Source of the DNA: Spirochaetales bacterium
GTDB taxonomy: Bacteria > Spirochaetota > Spirochaetia > Sphaerochaetales > Sphaerochaetaceae
Direction of reading: 5' to 3'
DNA: 11,652 nucleotides
Assembly: GCA_012800465.1 (NCBI GenBank)
Contig: JAAZJI010000014.1
Location: 1-11,652, forward strand
Every line of letters begins with the position of its first letter. Position 1 is the stretch's first letter. Both the position numbers and the translations under genes were made by a program. Below are positions 5,775 to 11,652 of this stretch, in pieces. The notes beneath the pieces are model-generated. The model saw only the letters and a list, made by a program, of their open reading frames with translations. It searched no databases and was not told the DNA's origin.

Positions 5775-6851
5775 ATGAAAAAAATGTTCGTATTGCTCTG
5801 TGTCCTCCTGGTGCTGAGCTTTTCGCTTTTCGCTCAGGGAGCGAAGGATGCGGGAAAAGCCACCCTCAGGGTCGGAATGGTGACCGATGCGGGAACCATT
5901 GACGACAAATCCTTCAACCAGGGGACCTGGGAAGGAATCGTTCGCGCCCAGAAGGACTTCGACCTGGATGTGAAGTACCTCAAGACGGCCGGAACCACCG
6001 AGGCTGATTACCTCAAGGAGATTGGCAACCTCGTCGATGCCGGGTACACGATGATCATCTGCCCGGGATTCAAGTTCGAGACCGCCCTGTTCGAAGCGCA
6101 GGACAAGTACCCGAACACGAAGTTCGTCCTCCTCGACGGAGAGCCGCACAGCGCGGACTACTCGGTCTTCCGCATCGAGAAGAACGTCGTAGGTCTCTAC
6201 TGGGCGGAGCACCAGTCCGGCTTCCTCGCCGGTCTCGCAGCGGCGCTTCAGATCAAGAACGGCAGCTTCGGCTTCATCGGCGGAATGGAGATTCCCGCCG
6301 TCCAGAAGTTCAACTGGGGCTTCCAGCAGGGAGTGCGCTACGCGAACGCCAACTACGACACCAACATCCGGATGGACCAGGTGAACAACCTCTACCAGGG
6401 ATCCTTCGATAACATCAGCGCCGGTCAGCAGATCGCCGCCGCGATGTACGACCGGGGCGTCGATGTGATCTTCGCGGCCGCCGGCGGTGTCGGCGTCGGC
6501 GTCATCAACGAGGCCAAGAACCGTGGAAGCAGCGGCCAGGATGTATGGGTGATCGGGGTCGACGTCGACCAGTACGCCGAAGGCCTCATGCCCAACGGCA
6601 AGTCGATCATCCTCACCAGCGCGATGAAGTATCTCGACCGGGCTTCCTATGACATGATCGTCGACGAGCTCAACGGCCGGTTCCCCGGCGGAGAGGTCCT
6701 CCACCTCGATGCGACGAACGACGGAGTCGGAATTCCGGTGAAAAACCCCAACCTGGACAAGAGCGTCACGGACGAAGTGGCCAAGGTCTTCGCCAAGCTG
6801 AAGAGCGGCGAGGTCAAGGTCGCCGACAAGGGTGACGGCCTCTTCAAATGA
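5775..6851 (+). CDS. BMP/PnrA-family purine nucleoside-binding protein of ABC importer
   Basis: This is the periplasmic receptor that should hand nucleosides to the transporter encoded just downstream. Of 358 residues, 1-20 form a Sec signal peptide (MKK, a hydrophobic core and LFA just before the expected cleavage ahead of QGAKDAG). The mature part shows BMP-family blocks: RVGMVTDAGTIDDKSFNQGTWEG at 32-54, GFLAGLAAAL at 149-158, FGFIGGMEIPAVQKFNWGFQQG at 165-186 and DVIFAAAGGVGVGV near 230-243. The TDxGxxxDKSFNQ motif is shared with Treponema pallidum PnrA (TmpC), a purine nucleoside receptor. PnrA-type proteins are normally lipoproteins, but here no cysteine lies at the cleavage site; the only two I found are residue 9, within the hydrophobic core, and residue 96. 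It therefore looks like a soluble periplasmic protein. The start is fixed by AAAGGAG with a 7-base spacer. It is the first gene after a strong promoter and is followed by a hairpin, fitting high expression. The ligand is inferred from the operon. Confidence 0.93.
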   Translation: MKKMFVLLCVLLVLSFSLFAQGAKDAGKATLRVGMVTDAGTIDDKSFNQGTWEGIVRAQKDFDLDVKYLKTAGTTEADYLKEIGNLVDAGYTMIICPGFKFETALFEAQDKYPNTKFVLLDGEPHSADYSVFRIEKNVVGLYWAEHQSGFLAGLAAALQIKNGSFGFIGGMEIPAVQKFNWGFQQGVRYANANYDTNIRMDQVNNLYQGSFDNISAGQQIAAAMYDRGVDVIFAAAGGVGVGVINEAKNRGSSGQDVWVIGVDVDQYAEGLMPNGKSIILTSAMKYLDRASYDMIVDELNGRFPGGEVLHLDATNDGVGIPVKNPNLDKSVTDEVAKVFAKLKSGEVKVADKGDGLFK

Positions 6852-6863
6852 TTGAAGGCATGT

Positions 6864-6905
6864 TTGCGGATGGGCCACCTTTTCCGGGGTGGCCCTTCTC
6901 CGCAA
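6864..6905 (+). promoter_or_regulatory. Intercistronic hairpin between binding-protein and ATPase genes
   Basis: The inner stem GGGCCACC (6872-6879) pairs with GGTGGCCC (6888-6895). The outer stem TTGCGGA (6864-6870) pairs with TCCGCAA (6899-6905), with small internal mismatches between them. There is no T-run, so full termination is unlikely. Such hairpins between a binding-protein gene and the rest of an ABC operon commonly protect the upstream mRNA or attenuate read-through, giving excess receptor over membrane parts; that role is inferred here. A GTG in the right arm (6889) is in frame with the ATPase but is a poor start. Confidence 0.7.
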
Positions 6906-6918
6906 TCCGGGGGGTGCA

Positions 6919-8442
6919 ATGGACCACGTAATTGAAATGCTGAATATCCGCAAGGAGTTTCCGGGAGTCGTGGCGAATGACGATATCACGCTCCAGGTCC
7001 GTGAAGGTGAGATCCATGCGATCCTTGGTGAGAACGGAGCGGGAAAATCGACCTTGATGAGCATTCTGTTCGGACTCTATCAGGCTGATGAGGGGACGAT
7101 CAGGGTTCGCGGGAAAGAAGTCCAGATCAGGGATCCCAACGATGCGAACGACCTGGGCATCGGAATGGTGCACCAGCATTTCCAGCTGGTCCACAACTTC
7201 ACCGTCACCGAGAACATCATCCTCGGGAAAGAGGGCGGGTTCATCCTCCACCGGAAAACCGCCTCCGAGCGGATCGCCGAACTTTCCGCCCGGTATGGCC
7301 TGAACATCGATCCGGACATGGTGATCGAGGACATCACCGTCGGGATGCAGCAACGGGTGGAGATCCTGAAGATGCTCTACCGCGATGCGGAGATCCTCAT
7401 CTTCGACGAGCCGACGGCGGTGCTCACTCCGCAGGAGATCGATGAGCTGATGCAGATCATGCGCAACCTCGTCAAGGAGGGCAAGAGCGTCATCCTCATC
7501 ACCCATAAGCTGGCGGAGATCAAGGCGGTCGCCGACCGCTGTACGATCATCCGGCGGGGAAAGCTCATCGACGTGGTCGATGTCTCGAAGACTCCCGTGT
7601 CGCAGATGGCCTCGATGATGGTCGGCCGACCGGTGAGCTTCAAGGTCGAGAAGAAACCGGCCCAGGTGGGGCGGGTCATCCTGGACATCCATAACCTCAC
7701 CGTTCTGGGAAACAAGAAGGTGCCGGCGGTGAAGGATCTTTCCCTGTTTGTCCGCAGCGGCGAGATCGTCGGAATCGCCGGTGTTGACGGCAACGGCCAG
7801 AGCGAGCTGATCGAAGCGATCACGGGGCTGCGGCCGATCGACGGCGGGGCGGTCTCCCTCGACGGCAACGATATCACCAACGCTCCGATCCGGATGCGGA
7901 ACGAGATCGGAATGGGGCATATCCCCGAGGACCGCCAGCGACGCGGCCTGGTTCTTTCCACCACCGTCTATAACAATGTCGCGATCAAAGAGTATTACCG
8001 TCCCCCCTTCTCGAAGCGGGGATTGCTGGATATCGAGTACCTGCAGGAATATGCCCGGACGGTCGTCGACCAGTTCGACGTCCGCAGCGGGGAAGGGATC
8101 TTCTCCAACGCCGGAAAGCTCAGCGGCGGAAACCAGCAGAAGCTCATCGTCGGACGGGAGATGGTCGCCAACTCCCAGCTGCTCATCGCCGTGCAGCCGA
8201 CCCGGGGGCTGGATGTCGGGGCGATCGAATACATCCATTCCCAGCTGGTGGCCCACCGGGACAAGGGCCATGCCGTGCTCCTCGTTTCGTTCGAACTGGA
8301 TGAGATCTTCAATCTTTCCGATCGGATTGCGGTGATGCACTCCGGCAGGATCATGGATGTCGTCCTGCCGAGTGAGACCGATGAGGCGACGGTCGGTCTG
8401 ATGATGACGGGAATCGACGCGAAAGGAGCGGGGCATGAATAA
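6919..8442 (+). CDS. Nucleoside ABC transporter ATP-binding protein (two ABC domains)
   Basis: This 507-residue cytoplasmic ATPase has two fused ABC domains, as usual for BMP-linked nucleoside importers and the ribose/galactose class. Domain 1 has Walker A GENGAGKS at 37-44, Q-loop HQHFQ near 85-89, a signature reading VGMQQ at 141-145, Walker B ILIFDEPTA at 159-167 and the switch histidine in LITHK at 194-198. Domain 2 has a degenerate Walker A (GVDGNGQSE, 288-296), a good LSGGNQQK signature at 401-408, and a Walker B without the acidic pair (LLIAVQPTRGLD, 421-432). That split, with one consensus and one degenerate site, is typical of the family rather than damage. ATG 6919 follows a G-rich but weak ribosome site. 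An in-frame GTG at 6889 lies inside the hairpin and is less likely. The gene overlaps the first permease by 8 bases. Confidence 0.95.
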   Translation: MDHVIEMLNIRKEFPGVVANDDITLQVREGEIHAILGENGAGKSTLMSILFGLYQADEGTIRVRGKEVQIRDPNDANDLGIGMVHQHFQLVHNFTVTENIILGKEGGFILHRKTASERIAELSARYGLNIDPDMVIEDITVGMQQRVEILKMLYRDAEILIFDEPTAVLTPQEIDELMQIMRNLVKEGKSVILITHKLAEIKAVADRCTIIRRGKLIDVVDVSKTPVSQMASMMVGRPVSFKVEKKPAQVGRVILDIHNLTVLGNKKVPAVKDLSLFVRSGEIVGIAGVDGNGQSELIEAITGLRPIDGGAVSLDGNDITNAPIRMRNEIGMGHIPEDRQRRGLVLSTTVYNNVAIKEYYRPPFSKRGLLDIEYLQEYARTVVDQFDVRSGEGIFSNAGKLSGGNQQKLIVGREMVANSQLLIAVQPTRGLDVGAIEYIHSQLVAHRDKGHAVLLVSFELDEIFNLSDRIAVMHSGRIMDVVLPSETDEATVGLMMTGIDAKGAGHE

Positions 8443-9523
8443 GATGAAAAGAAGAGAAAGCCCGGGGAGCAATGCGTTCCTCATGGCGGTCAGCGCGGTG
8501 ATCCTCGGTCTGATCGCCGGGGCGGTCCTGATGGCGGCCATCGGATCCAACCCCTTCAGCGGATTCTACTATCTCTTCCGGGGCGGGTTGATGAACATCG
8601 AGCGGATCGGCAACACGATGGCGACCGCCACGACGCTGATGCTCGTCGGCCTCTCGGTGGCGTTCGCGTTCAAGACCGGTCTGTTCAACATCAGCGCTGC
8701 TGGGCAGATGCTCGTCGGCGGGCTCTGCGCCACGATCGTGGCCCACAAGGTGTTCCTTCCCCGGCCCCTCTTTCTGATCGTCCTGATCGCAAGCGGCATT
8801 CTGGGCGGCGCGATCTGGGGGGTGATCCCCGGCCTTCTGAAAGCCCGGTTCAACGTCCACGAGGTCGTCGCGACGATCATGATGAACTGGATCGCCTACT
8901 GGTCGATCTATTATTTCGTCCCAACCTACCTCAAAGGACCCTCCTTGGAGACGGAGAGCGCTTCGATCGCGATCAGCCAATCCCTTCGGGCTCCGTGGCT
9001 CACCAAGCTCTTCAACGGATCGTACATGAACCTCGGGTTCTTCATCGCGATCGTCTGCGTGGTCCTGGTCAAGTTCATTCTCGACAAGACGACCCTCGGC
9101 TTCAGCCTCAAGACGGTCGGGTTCAACCGCCACTGCGCCGAATATGCGGGGATCAGGGTCAACAGCAACGTGGTCATCTCGATGATGATCGCAGGCGGCC
9201 TTGCCGGTCTTGCCGGCCTTACCTTCTATACCGGCTACTCGCGCAACATGCAGATTGGCGTCCTGCCCGCCCAGGGGTTCGACGGAATCGCCGTGGCGCT
9301 CTTGGGGGCGAGCAGTCCGATCGGGGTGTTCTTCAGCTCCTTCTTCTTCGGCATCCTGCAATCGGGGAAAGGGTTCATGAACGCGATGACCTCCGTTCCC
9401 CCCGAGATCGCCGACACGATCATCGCGACGATCATCTACTTCACCGCCACCAGCGTCCTCTTCGGCCGGATCTGGGAGGCTGTCTTCAAGCGCCGAAGAA
9501 CGATCGCAAAGGAGGAGCAGTAG
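8435..9523 (+). CDS. Nucleoside ABC transporter permease, larger subunit (BPD_transp_2 type)
   Basis: An inner-membrane protein of 362 residues with a short basic N-terminus (MNKMKRRESPGSN) and then about eight to ten membrane segments. Family blocks include GLSVAFAFKTGLFNISAAGQMLVGGL near 72-97, GVIPGLLKARFNVHEVVATIMMNWIAYW near 129-156, and the later LKTVGFNRHCAEYAGI and GFDGIAVALLGASSPIGV. The longer soluble loop after YLKGPSLETES is usual for the YufP/NupP-like partner of these systems. It should pair with the 310-residue permease to form the nucleoside channel driven by the two-domain ATPase. The ATG lies inside the end of the ATPase gene, with AAAGGAG upstream, which indicates translational coupling. 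It is intact and of normal length. Confidence 0.94.
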   Translation: MNKMKRRESPGSNAFLMAVSAVILGLIAGAVLMAAIGSNPFSGFYYLFRGGLMNIERIGNTMATATTLMLVGLSVAFAFKTGLFNISAAGQMLVGGLCATIVAHKVFLPRPLFLIVLIASGILGGAIWGVIPGLLKARFNVHEVVATIMMNWIAYWSIYYFVPTYLKGPSLETESASIAISQSLRAPWLTKLFNGSYMNLGFFIAIVCVVLVKFILDKTTLGFSLKTVGFNRHCAEYAGIRVNSNVVISMMIAGGLAGLAGLTFYTGYSRNMQIGVLPAQGFDGIAVALLGASSPIGVFFSSFFFGILQSGKGFMNAMTSVPPEIADTIIATIIYFTATSVLFGRIWEAVFKRRRTIAKEEQ

Positions 9524-9524
9524 C

Positions 9525-10457
9525 ATGTGGAGCACCTTATCGAGCATCTTCCCCTATGCGATCGGCTATACGATGCCCATGCTGATGGCCGCCCTGGGCG
9601 GGCTGTACAGCGAGCGCAGCGGGGTGACCAACCTCGGACTGGAAGGGTTGATGGTCATCGTATATTTCTTCAGCGCGCTCGCGGTGAAGCTGACCGAAGC
9701 GACATTGGGAGTGAACGCCCTCGGACTCGGTCTTCTGGTCGGGACGGTCGCCGGAGCGCTTTTCAGCCTGCTTCACGCGTTCGCCTCGATCAACCTCAAG
9801 GCGGACCAGGTGATCAGCGGAACGGCGATCAACATGATCGCCGGTGCACTCACCGTGTACCTCGCCCGGACGATCACCGGTAGCGGCAACGTCCGAATCA
9901 TGATGGGGATCATCCGCAAGAACATCCCGGTCCTCTCCAAGATTCCGATCATCGGACCGCTGTTCTTTACCCAGACGTACTGGACGACGTGGATCTGTCT
10001 CCTGGTCTGGCTCATCTCCTATTTCCTGCTTTCCAAGACGAGTTTCGGCCTCAGGCTCCGGGCGTGCGGCGAGCACCCCTCGGCGGTCGCCTCGGCGGGG
10101 GTGAACGTCCACCGGATGCGCTACATCGGCGTCATCCTCAGCGGCGCGCTTTCCGGCTTCGGCGGATCGGTGATCCTCATCACCTACAGCGGCGAGTTCA
10201 ACGGGACGGTGGCCGGTCTCGGGTTCCTTTCGATCGCCGCACTGATCTTCGGACAGTGGAAGGTGCTGGGGATCCTGGGGGCGACCTTCTTCTTCGGCAT
10301 CGCCACCACGATCGCCAACGTCAGTCAGGTCATCCCGTCCTTGATGATCGTTCCGCCGGTCTACTTCAAGATCTTCCCCTATGTCGCGACGCTCCTCGCC
10401 CTGGTGGCGTTCTCGAAGCGATCGGCCGCCCCGCTTGCAAGCGGTCAGCCCTATTGA
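9525..10457 (+). CDS. Nucleoside ABC transporter permease, smaller subunit (BPD_transp_2 type)
   Basis: The second membrane subunit has 310 residues with about eight to ten hydrophobic segments. It shows the YufQ/NupQ-type signatures: PMLMAALGGLYSERSGVTNLGLEGLM at 18-43, SINLKADQVISGTAINMIAGAL near 88-109, the cytoplasmic coupling-loop region LRLRACGEHPSAVASAGVNVHRMRYIGV, and GFGGSVILITYSGEF. One base separates its ATG from the stop of the preceding permease, and a GGAGG site lies inside the end of that gene, so the two subunits are co-translated. It is followed after 13 bases by the phosphorylase gene. No defect is visible. Specificity for purine nucleosides is inferred from the binding protein and the phosphorylase in the same operon. 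Confidence 0.94.
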   Translation: MWSTLSSIFPYAIGYTMPMLMAALGGLYSERSGVTNLGLEGLMVIVYFFSALAVKLTEATLGVNALGLGLLVGTVAGALFSLLHAFASINLKADQVISGTAINMIAGALTVYLARTITGSGNVRIMMGIIRKNIPVLSKIPIIGPLFFTQTYWTTWICLLVWLISYFLLSKTSFGLRLRACGEHPSAVASAGVNVHRMRYIGVILSGALSGFGGSVILITYSGEFNGTVAGLGFLSIAALIFGQWKVLGILGATFFFGIATTIANVSQVIPSLMIVPPVYFKIFPYVATLLALVAFSKRSAAPLASGQPY

Positions 10458-10470
10458 GTCGGAGGAACGG

Positions 10471-11301
10471 ATGGATAGTCTGATGAAGAAGATGCAGGAA
10501 GCGGCGATGTACATCACCAGCCGGATCGGTCGGGCCCCCGTCGAGATCGGAATCGTCCTGGGCAGCGGTCTGGGCGATCTGGCGGACGATCTTGCAAACA
10601 GCAGCGCGATCTCCTACAAGGACATTCCGCACTTTCCCGTCTCCACGGTCTTCGGGCACAAGGGTCGCCTGGTCGCCGGCGACCTGGAGGGAAGGCGGGT
10701 GCTCTGCATGCAGGGGCGCTTCCACTACTACGAGGGGTACGGGATGGACCAGGTGGTCTTCCCGATTCAGGTCATGCAGGCCCTCGGCATCAGGAACCTC
10801 CTGGTGACCAACGCCGCCGGAGGGGTGAACACCTCCTTTTCCGTCGGCGACCTGATGCTCATCACCGATCACATCAAGCTGATCGCGGACAATCCGCTCC
10901 GCGGACCGAACCCCGAGCAGCTCGGCGAGCGCTTCTTCGACATGACCGAAGCGTATGACAAGGAGCTGATCGAGCTGGCGAACGCTCAGGCAGAGGATCT
11001 TGGGATCGCCGTTCGACAGGGGGTGTACATGTTCTTCTCCGGCCCGGCGTACGAGACCCCAGCGGAGGTGCGGGCGGCCCGGATTCTCGGAGCGGACGCG
11101 GTCGGGATGTCCACCGTGCCGGAAGCGCTCGTCGCCAGCCACATGAACATGCGCACGCTGGGAATCAGCTGCATCACCAACATGGCTACCGGGGTGTTGA
11201 ATCAACGGCTTTCCCATCAGGAGGTGATGGAGACCGGCGATCGGGTGAAAGAGGAGTTCACCCGGCTCGTCCACGCGATCATCCGTCATTGGCCCCTATG
11301 A
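10471..11301 (+). CDS. punA: Purine nucleoside phosphorylase, trimeric (inosine-guanosine) type
   Basis: It phosphorolyses purine (deoxy)ribonucleosides to free base and (deoxy)ribose-1-phosphate in the cytoplasm. The 276 residues match the class of about 270-290. Active-site blocks are present: IVLGSGLG at 28-35 (phosphate loop), FGHKGRLV at 61-68, MQGRFHYYEGY at 80-90, VTNAAGGVN at 112-120, GPAYETPAEVR at 191-201 with the base-binding Glu195, GADAVGMSTVPE at 207-218 and SCITNMATG near 233-241 with Asn237. His249 lies in the expected ribose-contact position. The Glu/Asn pair points to 6-oxopurine nucleosides such as inosine and guanosine rather than adenosine. The start at 10471 has GGAGG with a 5-base spacer. 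It lies 13 bases after the transporter permeases, so uptake and cleavage are encoded together. Its TGA overlaps the next gene as ATGA. Confidence 0.95.
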   Translation: MDSLMKKMQEAAMYITSRIGRAPVEIGIVLGSGLGDLADDLANSSAISYKDIPHFPVSTVFGHKGRLVAGDLEGRRVLCMQGRFHYYEGYGMDQVVFPIQVMQALGIRNLLVTNAAGGVNTSFSVGDLMLITDHIKLIADNPLRGPNPEQLGERFFDMTEAYDKELIELANAQAEDLGIAVRQGVYMFFSGPAYETPAEVRAARILGADAVGMSTVPEALVASHMNMRTLGISCITNMATGVLNQRLSHQEVMETGDRVKEEFTRLVHAIIRHWPL

Positions 11302-11652
11302 ACCTGAAAGAGTATGTCAAGACATTTGACCTCCTCCCCCTTGAAGGGGAGGGTGGATTCTTCCGGCGGGTCCATACCTTCAAGGACGGAAGCGTCATCT
11401 ACTACGCCCTTGATGAAGAGGATTTTTCCCATACGCACCGCTTGGTGACCGAGGAGGTGTGGTTTCATCTGGACGGTTCTCCGGTGACGCTCGTCCTCAT
11501 CGACCCGGAGGGAAACGAGGAGGAGCATCTGCTTGACCGGAGCAACCCGATCCTCGTCGTTCCCGGACTCTGGTGGCAAAGCGCCCGCCCCGAAGAAGGA
11601 GCGGCGCTCTGCGCCACCGTGATGAGTCCGGCCTGGAACGAAGAGGAGTTCA
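11298..11652 (+). CDS. Cupin_5 (DUF985/YML079w-like) family protein, truncated by window end
   Basis: An open frame starts at ATG 11298, overlapping the phosphorylase stop by ATGA, and runs off the window after 118 complete codons. Homologues are typically about 130-170 residues, so most of the protein is seen. Family features are the Gly-rich start PLEGEGGFFRRVH near 14-26, SVIYYALDEEDFSHTHRL at 32-49 with His45 and His47, TEEVWFHLDGSPVTLVLIDPEG at 51-72 with Glu53 and His57, VVPGLWWQSARP near 87-98 and TVMSPAWNEEEF at 107-118. These residues mark the cupin pocket of the family, whose biochemical function is not established. Its tight coupling to the phosphorylase suggests a role with a sugar phosphate, base or nucleoside, but that is inference. 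No separate ribosome site is evident, which supports coupled translation. Confidence 0.85.
   Translation, partial: MNLKEYVKTFDLLPLEGEGGFFRRVHTFKDGSVIYYALDEEDFSHTHRLVTEEVWFHLDGSPVTLVLIDPEGNEEEHLLDRSNPILVVPGLWWQSARPEEGAALCATVMSPAWNEEEF

Noticed and set aside
5694..7064. Minus-strand 456-codon frame opposite the binding-protein gene
   Set aside because: It covers the strong promoter and the conserved BMP gene on the other strand, and it has the composition of an antisense shadow.
7780..8215. Loss of Walker residues in the second ABC domain of the ATPase
   Set aside because: The degenerate second site with intact LSGGNQQK is normal for BMP-linked nucleoside ATPases and related sugar importers, so it is not a defect.
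6844..9547. Minus-strand frames of 568 and 398 codons opposite the ATPase and first permease
   Set aside because: Asp/His/Arg-rich shadow translations of strongly conserved ABC transporter genes. They have no domain pattern and no credible start context.

Overview
The window is an ordinary-looking bacterial chromosomal segment of high GC (about 60% by eye). It holds two divergently transcribed catabolic operons and the edge of a foreign, AT-rich gene. The gene set best fits a free-living or gut/sediment spirochaete: a PnrA/TmpC-type BMP binding protein with a signal peptide ending in FAQG, a matching nucleoside ABC transporter, and a hexuronate operon. This phylum call is inference from gene content and style, and no rRNA or other marker is present.

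Left edge (1-260, minus strand): the 5' part of a Bro-N (phage antirepressor-like) gene, 39% GC by hand count. It carries a perfect 12-bp-arm palindrome and is probably an acquired or phage-derived gene.

Left operon (5542 down to 404, minus strand): BASS-family membrane carrier, uxaB remnant, uxaA (altronate dehydratase), uxaC (glucuronate/galacturonate isomerase), then an IclR/KdgR-type regulator. The genes overlap or lie within a few tens of bases, so they read as one transcript. A TTGACA-N17-TATCCT promoter-like element precedes the carrier gene. One base past its -10 box lies a perfect dyad, TGAAACATTGTTTCA, that closely resembles the enterobacterial KdgR box. The operon should take up hexuronates or related acids and convert them to 2-keto-3-deoxygluconate. 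However, uxaB, the tagaturonate reductase step, is reduced to 148 codons: about 110 N-terminal residues are joined in frame to about 35 C-terminal residues, and the catalytic middle is gone. The operon is therefore incomplete unless another oxidoreductase substitutes.

Divergent spacer (5567-5774): a near-consensus promoter (TTGACA-N17-TAGAAT) faces right, with a 7-bp inverted repeat straddling its -10 box.

Right operon (5775 to beyond 11652, plus strand): BMP-family nucleoside-binding protein, a stable intercistronic hairpin, a two-domain ABC ATPase, two permeases, a trimeric-type purine nucleoside phosphorylase, and a cupin_5/DUF985 protein cut by the window end. Together they import purine nucleosides and split them by phosphorolysis to base and (deoxy)ribose-1-phosphate. 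The cupin is tied to the phosphorylase by an ATGA overlap, and its role is unknown.

I found no tRNA, rRNA, CRISPR array, transposase or toxin-antitoxin pair, and no clearly new multi-gene system. The most notable points are the internally deleted uxaB, the KdgR-like operator at the presumed transcription start, the dyad around the nucleoside promoter, the binding protein that lacks a lipobox, and the cupin coupled to the phosphorylase.
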